64,000 nucleotides of DNA from DAOUTW01 sp964523575 (lineage in GTDB: Bacteria > Zixibacteria > MSB-5A5 > GN15 > JAAZOE01). The stretch spans positions 60,657 through 124,656 of the forward strand of contig CAZGAV010000001.1 of assembly GCA_964523575.1 (NCBI GenBank). Direction: 5' to 3'. Position 1 is the first letter of the stretch; each line of letters opens with the position of its first letter. The notes beneath the pieces are model-generated. The model ran no database searches, was not told the origin of the DNA, and worked only from the letters and a program-made list of their open reading frames with translations. A program made the translations under genes and the position numbers. Positions 52,822 through 61,719 of this stretch are shown piece by piece.

Positions 52822-54078
52822 TCAAAAAGATAACTGTAATTGGCTCCGAATTACCGCATCTTGGCGTGTTTCCGTGCGCCGGGCATGAATTAAAAGTCCG
52901 GCATCATTCTGCCATTTCAAGGCGTGTTCGGCCCAGTAAATATTGAAACCGACTGTGACTTCTTCTTCGCGCCGAACCTGCCCGGCGTTTTTGTACCGCG
53001 CGATCACATTATTTAAATCCTGCAACAGCAATTCCTGTTCCTCGGCCGATTCGTAGGCTGATCTGGCCGCGCTTATCAAATCCTCTGCCCGGTCGCGGGC
53101 ATCGTCAACCAACTTCCGCTCCAAATCGACCACCGCATAGCGTGCTGAGAATTCAAATGCCCGGTTGATGCGATAAGCGCTCTGGGCCAGTAATCCCGTC
53201 ATGCCCATCCGAACGATTTGGGAGAAGGGCATTCGGACCATACCGCCATAGGCGATGCCTGAAAACGATAATCCTCGATATTTCACCAGGACTTCGGGCG
53301 CAAATCTCAGGTATAAATCCTGATAATAGACCGGGTCGAAATCCCAGGCGGCGTTGAAGGCAACCAAAGCCCCGAATGGCCCCCGTTTCTCATCGGTATC
53401 CGACTGGACATCGATTTTATCGGTCCGAAAAGAACCGTGGATAAATATTTCCGGATGATATTCGGCGCGCGACCCGGGGTCGGTCAGGTCGGAGGGATTG
53501 GCTGTTGCTTCGCCGTAAATCGAGGCCAATCCGACGGCATGAGAAGCGCGGGCGTTGACGCCGGTAAAAATTCCGACCGCATAACCCCAGCGAGGCGGCT
53601 TCTCGTATCCGTTATGCACCGCCAGTCCCATCTGCCGCTCAGCGCCGAAATATTTGGTGACGATAGCCCAGTCGGCGAAAGTCAGTCTCTGGAAGGACTG
53701 TATTCGGTACCGTGTGAAGGGAGTTTTATACTGACCGAAACGCAACTGAATCTCCGGCCGCAACCGATAATCGAAGAAGGCGTCCATTAGCTCCAACGAT
53801 CCGGGGGCGGTACTGAGGTGCAGTTTAAAAGCGAGGCGACGGGCAGGGATTTTTCCACTCAGCGTTAGCCGGATGCGGCGGGCTTCGGTAAACAACTTAT
53901 TTGACCTTTCCTTACCCTCGCCATTATCCTTGCTCTCGTACTGGGTGCGCAATTGCCCCGCGAACTGTAATTGAATCTGGGCCGTGCTATCCCGGTTGGA
54001 TACTTCAAACGGGCCGATCTGCGGCCGGGCGATGCCGGCCCATAGCAGGCATAAGACCGTCGTCAACAGACATTTCAT
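52822..54078 (-). CDS. phosphate-selective porin O/P family outer-membrane protein
   Basis: This 418-residue beta-barrel protein has a signal peptide (MKCLLTTVLCLLWAGIARPQ). Amphipathic strands start at IQLQFAGQLRTQYES, and the porin O/P hallmark segment is LMDAFFDYRLRPEIQLRFGQYKTPFTRYR. It ends in a strand with a terminal aromatic residue (QLQLSF), as expected for BAM-inserted barrels. It implies a diderm cell. The substrate is unknown. An internal charged segment (RDRAEDLISAARSAYESAEE) is unusual for a barrel and may form a loop or coiled coil. Confidence 0.85.
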   Translation of the reverse strand: MKCLLTTVLCLLWAGIARPQIGPFEVSNRDSTAQIQLQFAGQLRTQYESKDNGEGKERSNKLFTEARRIRLTLSGKIPARRLAFKLHLSTAPGSLELMDAFFDYRLRPEIQLRFGQYKTPFTRYRIQSFQRLTFADWAIVTKYFGAERQMGLAVHNGYEKPPRWGYAVGIFTGVNARASHAVGLASIYGEATANPSDLTDPGSRAEYHPEIFIHGSFRTDKIDVQSDTDEKRGPFGALVAFNAAWDFDPVYYQDLYLRFAPEVLVKYRGLSFSGIAYGGMVRMPFSQIVRMGMTGLLAQSAYRINRAFEFSARYAVVDLERKLVDDARDRAEDLISAARSAYESAEEQELLLQDLNNVIARYKNAGQVRREEEVTVGFNIYWAEHALKWQNDAGLLIHARRTETRQDAVIRSQLQLSF

Positions 54079-54339
54079 AATGCGCTATTCCTTGCCAATT
54101 TTCGAATTGCCAATGCTTCACCATGACCGGATGGAATATAGTACCAAATATATCGCGGCAAAAGCGATAATGATAGCTTCCTCAAACAGAAGTCCGCATC
54201 GCATCGGGGAAGGGAGACCGGTGATCTCTATACCCGACTATCTCCATCATCTTTAAATTTGCCAAAACGGCCGCCAATGGCTATCTTGGAGAAAGCATTT
54301 ATGGACTGAAATGATGACTCTCGGAAAAGGTGATTTGCG

Positions 54340-55776
54340 ATGAATGATAAGCCGAAAAAGGGACTTGATATCGATGCCGTCATGAATAACGCCGTCCGGG
54401 CCGGGATCGAATTCAGAAAATTCAATCAACAGGAAACCGACCGGGTCGTCAAGGCCGCGTATGAGGCCGGCTTTAACCATCGCATCCCGCTGGCCAGAAT
54501 GGCCCACGAGGAAACCCGGCTGGGCGTCTGGCAGGATAAAGTTATTAAAAATGTCATCGCCACCAAATTTGTCTATGACGATCTCAAGAAACAGAAAACA
54601 GTGGGGATTATCGCCGAAGACGTCGAGAATGAAATCGTCGAAATCGCCCAGCCGATCGGACCGATTTTCGCCATAACGCCGATCACCAACCCGACTTCGA
54701 CCGTCCTGTTCAAAATCCTTATCGCCCTCAAATCGCGCAATCCGATTATTATCCGGCCCCATGGGGCGGCCCGAAAATGCTCCATCGAGGCGGCCCGTAT
54801 TTGTTATGAAGCGGCTCTTGAAGCCGGCGCTCCGGAAAATTGCATTCAGTGGATCAAGCGTTCCACCGAAGAGCAAACCATCGAATTCATGCACCATCGA
54901 AAGACGGCCCTGGTGCTGGCCACCGGTTCCAAGGCTCTGGTCAAAGCCGCCTTCAGCTCCGGCAATCCGGCTATCGGTATCGGTCCCGGAAACGTCCCGG
55001 TTTTTATCGGTAAAAGCGCCGATGTGCCCTTTACCGTCGATCAGATTTTCATGTCCAAAACTTTCGACAACGGCACCATTTGCGCCAGCGAGCAGGCCCT
55101 GGTGGTCAGAAAATGTCATGTCGATGAGGTGCGGCGGCTCTTTAAACTCCGCAAAGCCTATTTTCTGTCGCAGGAAGAAATCAAGCGACTCGAACCGGTG
55201 GCCTTCAATGTCGCCTCGAAGGTGATGCGGGTCGAGGTGATCGGCCAGCCGGCGCCGGTGATCGCCAGAATGGCCGGTATCGACGTGCCTGAAGATACGA
55301 CCTTGCTGATCGCGGAATTGAAAGAGGTCGGCCTGCAATCACCGCTTTCATTGGAAATTCTGGCCCCGATCCTGGCTTTCTACGAAGCCGAAGACATCGA
55401 TCAGGCCATTGACCTCTGCCGCAAGATTAACATCAACGGCGGCCTGGGGCATACCATCAGCATCTTTTCCAATAACGAAGAGCGCATCGAATATTTCGCT
55501 TCGGTGATGAATGCCGGACGCATCCTGGTCAACACCCCGGCTTCGCATGGCGCTCTGGGAGGAACCTATAACGCTTTGCAACCGTCCATGACTCTGGCTT
55601 GCGGTAGCGGCGGCAAAAATATCACTACCGATAATATATCCGCCAAACACCTGCTCAACATCCAGCGCATCGCCCGCCGCAAAGAGAGCGAATGCGTCAA
55701 AAATTCAGGCTTGGCTCGTTTCCTGGACGAAACCCTCGACGCCCGAACTCTTGAAGAAGAATGTCCCGATCAATAG
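54340..55776 (+). CDS. CoA-acylating aldehyde dehydrogenase
   Basis: This enzyme converts an aldehyde, CoA and NAD+ to acyl-CoA, or the reverse. The 478-residue protein matches the N-terminal half of AdhE and the EutE-like group. Segments are AQPIGPIFAITPITNPTS, IIRPHGAARKCS, GIGPGNVPVFI and the active-site Cys in FDNGTICASEQ. It lacks the iron alcohol dehydrogenase domain of AdhE, and no alcohol dehydrogenase or microcompartment shell gene is near. Substrate could be acetaldehyde or propionaldehyde. Confidence 0.9.
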   Translation: MNDKPKKGLDIDAVMNNAVRAGIEFRKFNQQETDRVVKAAYEAGFNHRIPLARMAHEETRLGVWQDKVIKNVIATKFVYDDLKKQKTVGIIAEDVENEIVEIAQPIGPIFAITPITNPTSTVLFKILIALKSRNPIIIRPHGAARKCSIEAARICYEAALEAGAPENCIQWIKRSTEEQTIEFMHHRKTALVLATGSKALVKAAFSSGNPAIGIGPGNVPVFIGKSADVPFTVDQIFMSKTFDNGTICASEQALVVRKCHVDEVRRLFKLRKAYFLSQEEIKRLEPVAFNVASKVMRVEVIGQPAPVIARMAGIDVPEDTTLLIAELKEVGLQSPLSLEILAPILAFYEAEDIDQAIDLCRKININGGLGHTISIFSNNEERIEYFASVMNAGRILVNTPASHGALGGTYNALQPSMTLACGSGGKNITTDNISAKHLLNIQRIARRKESECVKNSGLARFLDETLDARTLEEECPDQ

Positions 55777-55828
55777 GACCACGTTGCCGATCAACAAAAC
55801 TGAAACCATCCGGTATCTGGCAAAACAG

Positions 55829-55857
55829 TTGACCGGATAACCATGACTCCATATATT
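55829..55857 (+). promoter_or_regulatory. predicted promoter of the M28 peptidase gene
   Basis: TTGACC (55829-55834), 17-nt spacer, TATATT (55852-55857). The leader to the ATG at 55961 would be about 97 nt. Confidence 0.5.
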
Positions 55858-55960
55858 ATATAATAAGAATAGTTACCGGTCCTCACTAACCGGACGAATA
55901 AAGCAGTGGCAAGCACCCGCCTCGTATCAGCCCTCATCATCGCTTCACCGGGAGGGAAGT

Positions 55961-58597
55961 ATGCTTAATCGAGTAGCTCTATTGATTTGGGGGTTAGTAT
56001 TATTATCCTTTTCATTTGCAGTTGCTGAGAATCGCGGGGTTTTACAGCGCTCCGCCGAAACCAATCTCTATAAGGTTGAAATCGGGAATCAGGACGAAGC
56101 CGGGATTCTGTCAAACCTCAAGGCCGACGCTGTCCTGAGAATACCGGGCGGTTACCTCATTCTCGCCGACGCTCAAAAAGCTGGAGATATCTCATCGGCG
56201 GGTCTGGCGTGCCATCTGGTCGCCGATAATGTTGACCGCCTCACTCTGGCTCTTGATTTCCGCCACGATCGGGCCAATGTCGATCGCTACCCGGTCGTCT
56301 ATCAGGAAGGCGAACTGCGTCTTTTCCGGATTGACCCGACCCGGGTATCGGACGTCGAAGAAAGTCCGGGGCTTATCTCTTTGCCTCCCAAAAGCCTGAA
56401 TATTTTCTATGAATCACCCGCCGCTGCCGCCGAGCGTTTGATCCCTGACAGATTTAACCTCGACCTGGACTCGCTGGTCAATTTGATTTCCCAGGATTCG
56501 CTCGAGTCCTATTCCTACTGGCTACAGGCCATGCACGGGCGGCCTTCCGGTAATAATCAGGGCGCCGCAACGATTCTGGCCGATAGATTCGCGGATATCG
56601 GATATGACTCGATTTATATCGATGATTTCTGGAGGTTGAATTACTGGGGGGACCATCTGTATCATGGCTGGAATGTCGTCATTACCAAGCCCGGAACAGT
56701 CTATAATGCCGATCAGATTATTATCGGGGCTCATTTCGATGCCGTGACCGGCAGCCCGGGGGCGGACGACAACGGCTCCGGGGTGGCGGCCATTATGGAA
56801 ATAGCCCGTATCCTCAAGGACCTCGAAACCAACCTGACCGTTGTTTTCACTCTCTTCGACAACGAAGAGGCCGGTTTGCTGGGATCCCATGATTATGCCG
56901 AGAAAGCCTATGAACGGCATGACCGAATTGTCTTTATGCTAAATATGGATATGATCGCTTTTTACAGCAATTCGGTCGATGCCAAGCTGTATCATGGGGA
57001 AGATACGACTTATGCCACACTCTGGTCTCATTTGGCCGACTCTCTGCCGTCAATTGGCATCAGTGGACATTTAAGCGGTCCCATTATAAATTCGGATCAT
57101 TACTCCTTTGATCAGGTTGGATATCCGGTGGTTTATGCCCATGAATTTGTCTTTTCCACCGTCTACCATTCATACCGCGACAGCACCTCCTATATGGATT
57201 TCGACTATTTTGCACGCATGGCGAAGGCCTCTCTGGCCACCGCCGCTTATGTTGACAATACCTACCAGCCGCGGCCGACCCTTCTGATTTCATGTCCCCA
57301 GACTCCGCCGACATTTTTCCCGCCGGGGGCCACCGATTCTTTTAAGATTGCAATTGAGGGATACGCTGGCGGCGTCCTTAATACCTCCAGCGCGCAGATG
57401 GTCGGCACGATAAACGGCGGCCCGCCGATATCTGTGCCACTGGTCAATTGCGGCGAAAACATATACTGTGCACCGTATCCGGCCTTTGAATGCGGCGACC
57501 GGTTCGAATATTATGTCATTGCCAGCGAACTGAATTCCGGGACCTTGTATTTTTATCCTTGGAATAATGCCACCTTCGCCGCTCTCAAGGCTTCAACCGT
57601 GACAACCATCTTAGATGATAATTTTGAGACCGATAAGGGGTGGACGGTAACCGGAAACGCCTCCGCTGGCTTTTGGGAAAGATATATAGCCAGCGGAAAT
57701 TACGCCGTTCCGAAATACGATTATGACCATTCCAGTCGTTGCTACCTGACCGATCCCTCCGCGCTCAGCGATGTCGATAACGGCACCGTCTCCCTCGTTT
57801 CTCCTGCCTTTGATATCTTCCCCGGCGACGCCTATATCGAATACGCCCGCTGGTTTTCCAATGATCTTGGAGCCTCGGCCCGTGAAGATATTTTCAAGGT
57901 TTATTTGTACAACGGCAATCAGGCACATCTGGTCGAAGTCGTCGGACCGATTGAGCAAGCCGACGGCGGCTGGTATCATCGCAGTTTCTGGGCCAGTGAT
58001 TTTATCGATGCCCAACTGCCTGTTCGCCTTCGTTTCGATGCCTGTGATAATAACTATGATTCCGAAGTCGAGGCGGCCGTGGACGCCGTCAAAATAATAC
58101 ACTACTCCTACGCTCCATATATCCTTACCGAAACATTCCCCGATGAGCTTTTTGGCAATCCGATTGACATCCAGCTCGAGGCCACCAGTTGCCATGACCC
58201 GGTCACCTGGAGCGACAAGAATGGCGATCTGGACGTTATCGGATTGACGCTTTCGGAAGATGGTCACTTGTCGGGCCTGCCCTCCGATACCGGGATAGTC
58301 TCCTTTACGGCTCAGGCTCAGGACGCCAACGGGGCCGTCAGCGAGAAAACTTGCACCTTTCACGTCTGGCAGCCGTTTAATTGCGGCGACGCCGGCATGG
58401 ACTATCAACTCAACGTCGGTGACGCCGTCTATCTGATCAATTTCGTTTTCAAGGGTGGTCCGGCGCCATACCCGCTCTGCGTGGGAGACGCCAATGGCGA
58501 CCAGGCGACCAACGTCGGTGACGCCGTCTATTTGATCAACCATATTTTCAAAGGCGGTCCGGCGCCGCTGGAAGGGTGTTGCTCTGAAATAGATTGA
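55961..58597 (+). CDS. secreted M28 family zinc peptidase with dockerin-like C-terminus
   Basis: This is an 878-residue exported peptidase. A signal peptide (LLIWGLVLLSFSFAVAEN) is followed by a propeptide-like part and an M28 domain at about residues 190-425. Metal and catalytic residues are seen in GAHFDAV (His258, Asp260), GADDNGSG (bridging Asp), DNEEAGLLGS (catalytic Glu pair), NMDMIA (Asp) and VYHSYRDS (His). Then come beta-sandwich domains (about 545-710), an Ig-like domain (about 720-795) and a dockerin-like pair from 806 (NVGDAVYLINFVFKGGPAP twice). It is probably an extracellular aminopeptidase. GGGAGGG lies before the ATG. Confidence 0.9.
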   Translation: MLNRVALLIWGLVLLSFSFAVAENRGVLQRSAETNLYKVEIGNQDEAGILSNLKADAVLRIPGGYLILADAQKAGDISSAGLACHLVADNVDRLTLALDFRHDRANVDRYPVVYQEGELRLFRIDPTRVSDVEESPGLISLPPKSLNIFYESPAAAAERLIPDRFNLDLDSLVNLISQDSLESYSYWLQAMHGRPSGNNQGAATILADRFADIGYDSIYIDDFWRLNYWGDHLYHGWNVVITKPGTVYNADQIIIGAHFDAVTGSPGADDNGSGVAAIMEIARILKDLETNLTVVFTLFDNEEAGLLGSHDYAEKAYERHDRIVFMLNMDMIAFYSNSVDAKLYHGEDTTYATLWSHLADSLPSIGISGHLSGPIINSDHYSFDQVGYPVVYAHEFVFSTVYHSYRDSTSYMDFDYFARMAKASLATAAYVDNTYQPRPTLLISCPQTPPTFFPPGATDSFKIAIEGYAGGVLNTSSAQMVGTINGGPPISVPLVNCGENIYCAPYPAFECGDRFEYYVIASELNSGTLYFYPWNNATFAALKASTVTTILDDNFETDKGWTVTGNASAGFWERYIASGNYAVPKYDYDHSSRCYLTDPSALSDVDNGTVSLVSPAFDIFPGDAYIEYARWFSNDLGASAREDIFKVYLYNGNQAHLVEVVGPIEQADGGWYHRSFWASDFIDAQLPVRLRFDACDNNYDSEVEAAVDAVKIIHYSYAPYILTETFPDELFGNPIDIQLEATSCHDPVTWSDKNGDLDVIGLTLSEDGHLSGLPSDTGIVSFTAQAQDANGAVSEKTCTFHVWQPFNCGDAGMDYQLNVGDAVYLINFVFKGGPAPYPLCVGDANGDQATNVGDAVYLINHIFKGGPAPLEGCCSEID

Positions 58598-58826
58598 AAA
58601 GGCGGGGATTTTATTACGGGAGGACAGCGCCGGCTGTCCTCGAAACTGATCAAAAAGACCCATAAATCAATCCCGGACCGGTTTCTGACGGCTAATTTGG
58701 CGGATCGCCATATAAGTAATTATCAATCAATAAATTAACCAATTAAATAGCAATATGGCCGTCACCGCATTTCTGTTCAGTTTTATGTATTATGACAATA
58801 ATTTTATGTAAAACATAAAATAATTC

Positions 58827-58855
58827 TTGACATCTGGAAACATTTCCTCTATCAA
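58827..58855 (+). promoter_or_regulatory. promoter giving a leaderless HTH-regulator transcript
   Basis: TTGACA (58827-58832), 17-nt spacer, TATCAA (58850-58855). The ATG at 58862 is 7 nt after the -10 box, so it coincides with the expected transcription start. No ribosome binding site exists. Confidence 0.65.
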
Positions 58856-58861
58856 TATCGT

Positions 58862-59074
58862 ATGGCAATACAGATCAACATAGACCTGATGATGGTCAAG
58901 AGGAAAATGTCACTGACTGAACTCTCACAAAGAATTGGGATTTCGATGACCAACCTGTCGCTGTTGAAAACAGGCAAAGTAAAGGGGATAAGATTCAGCA
59001 CCCTGGAGGCGATTTGCCGGGAATTAGAATGCCAGCCCGGCGATATTCTGGAACGTATCCCCGATTTTGTTTAA
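58862..59074 (+). CDS. XRE/Cro-type helix-turn-helix regulator
   Basis: This 70-residue DNA-binding protein of the YozG-like group has its helix-turn-helix at residues 17-40 (MSLTELSQRIGISMTNLSLL), followed by KVKGIRFSTLEAICRELECQPGDIL. It is 12 nt upstream of a polytopic membrane protein gene and probably in one transcript. Such small regulator/membrane protein pairs are common in bacteria. The mRNA seems to be leaderless. Confidence 0.9.
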   Translation: MAIQINIDLMMVKRKMSLTELSQRIGISMTNLSLLKTGKVKGIRFSTLEAICRELECQPGDILERIPDFV

Positions 59075-59086
59075 GCGAGGTGGGAA

Positions 59087-59725
59087 ATGGGACAAGAGGA
59101 ATTAGCCTGGGGGACGACGAAAATGAGCGAAAATCGCTATAATCTGGTTGGGTGGCTGGCCATCGCAGGGGCTGTTATCTTCCCGATGGCCTTCGTGATG
59201 AATTTCGTCCAGAGTATAATCGGAATCAGAGCCTTCCATTATCGGGGTCCGAATTTCGGGCCCAGCGATCTGCTTTTTATCATCTTTACCGTGGTTGCCG
59301 TTTATGTGCTCATCATGTTTCGAAAAATACTTCATGAAAAATACCAGTTTCGGGAGCTTGATGTCCTGATCACTCTGGCCATTATTTTTAATATCTTCTT
59401 CGAGGCCGGCTCGCTGTTTCTCAAAGCCATGATCTTTTTCATATGGCCGATATCGGAAACGGCCGCCTCCATTGTGCTGGGTTCCTTCATGGTCATTTTC
59501 CTGATTGGCGCCGGTATCATCGATATCATTTTCGCCGTCAAACTATTTAAGAGAATGGATCTGTTCAGCGTCCATATAAAAATTCTGGCATATATAACTG
59601 TCATCTCCGGGATTGCCGAAGTATCAGTGATACTCTCGCCGCTGGCGCTCCTGCTGATCCCGGTATCTTTCATTGTCTATGGTCTGATTTTCCTCCGGGC
59701 CAATCAGGATGTGGAATTTGTCTGA
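59087..59725 (+). CDS. multi-pass membrane protein paired with an HTH regulator
   Basis: This 212-residue protein has about five hydrophobic segments (LVGWLAIAGAVIFPMAFVMNF, DLLFIIFTVVAVYVLIMF, and later ones). I do not recognise a named family with certainty. It resembles DUF2975-type proteins that accompany YozG-like regulators. The ATG at 59087 has GAGGTGGG just upstream. A second ATG at 59123 (MSENRYNLVG) would remove 12 residues. A bidirectional terminator follows. Confidence 0.75.
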   Translation: MGQEELAWGTTKMSENRYNLVGWLAIAGAVIFPMAFVMNFVQSIIGIRAFHYRGPNFGPSDLLFIIFTVVAVYVLIMFRKILHEKYQFRELDVLITLAIIFNIFFEAGSLFLKAMIFFIWPISETAASIVLGSFMVIFLIGAGIIDIIFAVKLFKRMDLFSVHIKILAYITVISGIAEVSVILSPLALLLIPVSFIVYGLIFLRANQDVEFV

Positions 59726-59739
59726 CGCCGTCTGAATAA

Positions 59740-59764
59740 AAAAGGCCCCTGGTCGGGGCCTTTT
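59740..59764. terminator. bidirectional intrinsic terminator
   Basis: AAAAGGCCCC (59740-59749), a 5-nt loop and GGGGCCTTTT (59755-59764). The 10-bp perfect stem lies between convergent genes and works for both strands. Confidence 0.9.
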
Positions 59765-59787
59765 GTCGGGCATTTTAAGGCTGTCAT

Positions 59788-60990
59788 CTAACTTACGGCG
59801 CCGAGACAAAGATTGTATAAATCCTCCACCTGATCGACCAGATTCAGCTTCTCCAGGTATTCCATATCGAGTCGGGTATCGTCTTTCAAATCGATATTGT
59901 CGGCATTATTCCGGTCAAAGGCGTAGGCCAGATGGACGCAGGTCAGGACATTAGGCATCGGATGAGGCGTCTGCCTCGGTTCATAATGCATGGCCACCGC
60001 CTGCAGGATGCTGTCGGGGAGACCCCAGAGCGATAACAGGTAAGCGCCAATTTCAGCATCGCTGACGCCCAAAATCTCCTTTTGCGCCATGTAATCGGGA
60101 ATTGATTTCTCCCGGGCTATCCGCCCGGCCTGATCCAGTTCCTCCGGAAATCGCGCGAGCATCACCAGTTTGCCGATATCATGGAGCATCCCCCCGAGCA
60201 GGGAATCCTCGTTGACCCGCCCGTCAAGACCGAGCGCCGTGGCAAAAAGCCGGGCACTGGCGCCGACCGCTATACTCTGATCAAAAATTTTCTCGATGGA
60301 ATATTCCGCCGATTTGGCCTTGGGAAATTGATTGAAAATACCTGTGGCCAGTACCAGACTTTTGACCGTGTCCAGCCCCAGGATTTTGACGGCCTGGAGG
60401 GGATTGTTGACGGTTGTCGAAAGGCCGAAAAAGGCGGAATTGACGACCTGCAATAGTTTGGCCGTGATGCTCATGTCCCGTTTGATCAAATCCGCTATTT
60501 TCTGGACTGAGGCTGTTTCCGATTGAAGTTCGCGGACCAGTTGGTTGTAAACTTCCGGCGGACTCGGCAGCGCCCCGATCTCGGCGATCCTGGCCTCCAG
60601 CCGGTCATTGCTCAAGATGCGGCGCAGGGTCAGGGCATTATTCAGGATGGCGTTGAATCGAGCCGGAACGCAGGGCTTGAGGATAAACTGATGAACATGA
60701 CCCGCTCCGAGAATCACCTGCTCCCGATCCGGCCGGCTGCTGAGTATCAATCGGACCGTTCCGGGGTACAACTCACTTACTCTTCGGAGCAATTCCACGC
60801 CGCCCATGTCGGGCAACTGCCCTTCTGCGGCGACGGCGTCATAACCTGATTTTTGCATTGCCTCCAGGGCTTGTGAGCCGTCGTCCACAGTCTCGGATTG
60901 CCAGTCTTCAGGTAAACCGTTTATAATTCGATCCAGATTTTCGGACCCGAACCGGCGATTATCGACAAATAGGACGCGCTTCACCGACAT
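59788..60990 (-). CDS. receiver-HDOD domain regulator with Glu at the phosphorylation site
   Basis: This 400-residue protein has an N-terminal response-regulator receiver domain (residues 4-120) and an HDOD domain (about residues 140-335, PSPPEVYNQLVRELQSE, GMLHDIGKLVMLARFP). In the receiver the phosphorylated Asp is replaced by Glu56 (AAEGQLPDMGG), while the switch Ser region (ILSSRPD) and Lys (FILKPC) remain. This suggests a permanently active-like or phosphorylation-independent receiver. HDOD proteins act in signalling, often second-messenger control. The HD motif lacks full phosphodiesterase ligands. Confidence 0.9.
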   Translation of the reverse strand: MSVKRVLFVDNRRFGSENLDRIINGLPEDWQSETVDDGSQALEAMQKSGYDAVAAEGQLPDMGGVELLRRVSELYPGTVRLILSSRPDREQVILGAGHVHQFILKPCVPARFNAILNNALTLRRILSNDRLEARIAEIGALPSPPEVYNQLVRELQSETASVQKIADLIKRDMSITAKLLQVVNSAFFGLSTTVNNPLQAVKILGLDTVKSLVLATGIFNQFPKAKSAEYSIEKIFDQSIAVGASARLFATALGLDGRVNEDSLLGGMLHDIGKLVMLARFPEELDQAGRIAREKSIPDYMAQKEILGVSDAEIGAYLLSLWGLPDSILQAVAMHYEPRQTPHPMPNVLTCVHLAYAFDRNNADNIDLKDDTRLDMEYLEKLNLVDQVEDLYNLCLGAVS

Positions 60991-61210
60991 TCGAGGACCT
61001 CCCCGCCCCGTCGATGGGGCCGTATAAATCTCGCCCCCCTGAACCTTACGCGATTTATAATTGTGTACAAATATAATGACACTCTGTGTTTCGACAAAAG
61101 ATCGACATTTTTTAATTAAATCAGCTCATATAAATATACCCGCGGGTAAATAAATTTGGTGGCAATTTGGTCGATACAATAATTGGGGGACTTATGTGGA
61201 AGGGGGAGTT

Positions 61211-61636
61211 ATGCTGGTTCGGGATTTACTTGAGGCCAAACGGGAGCCGGTGACTATCGAAGGCGATCAATCCGTTTTTGAGGCCATGCAATCGATGGTG
61301 GAGAACGAGATCGGGTCGTTGATTGTCGTCAATCAAGACGATACTCCGATCGGGATTATCACCGAAAGCGACATCTTTATGCTCATCTACCAACGCCGCG
61401 GCGATATGCCCGATTTACCGGTCAGGGAGAATATGAGCACTGACCTGATTCTCGGAGTCCTTGACGACGACCTCGGATTCATCGCTGAGGTAATGATCGG
61501 AAATAACATTCAACACATTCCGATCATGGATGAAACCGAAAAACTGTGCGGCATCGTTTCCATGCGGGATCTTGTCCGTTCCCGCCAGGCGTCTTCGACA
61601 TCTCGTCCGGAAAAAGAACTGACCCGTCACGCATGA
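61211..61636 (+). CDS. CBS-domain pair protein
   Basis: This 141-residue protein consists of two CBS domains: residues 1-60 (LVRDLLEAKREPVTIEGDQSVFEAM, IGIITESDIFMLIY) and 70-130 (VRENMSTDLILGVLDDDLGFIAEVM, LCGIVSMRDLVRSR). CBS pairs bind adenosine nucleotides and act as energy sensors. The ATG at 61211 follows GGGGGAG. An upstream GTG at 61196 is less likely. It is divergent from the HDOD gene and is followed by a terminator. Confidence 0.9.
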   Translation: MLVRDLLEAKREPVTIEGDQSVFEAMQSMVENEIGSLIVVNQDDTPIGIITESDIFMLIYQRRGDMPDLPVRENMSTDLILGVLDDDLGFIAEVMIGNNIQHIPIMDETEKLCGIVSMRDLVRSRQASSTSRPEKELTRHA

Positions 61637-61656
61637 GGGTCGAATGACCGGCGATG

Positions 61657-61684
61657 AAAAGGGACGGAAATATCCGTCCCTTTT
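61657..61684. terminator. bidirectional intrinsic terminator
   Basis: AAAAGGGACGGA (61657-61668), loop AATA, TCCGTCCCTTTT (61673-61684). A 12-bp perfect stem between convergent genes. Confidence 0.95.
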
Positions 61685-61719
61685 CTTTTGCTATTCCATT
61701 GGTTCTTTTCCAGTCGTTT

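Noticed and set aside
54253..55338. 361-codon minus-strand ORF opposite the aldehyde dehydrogenase
   Set aside because: The plus frame matches a known enzyme over its full length. The antisense frame shows no domain.
57611..58663. 350-codon minus-strand ORF opposite the M28 peptidase tail
   Set aside because: It is a shadow of the dockerin-like and Ig-like coding region.
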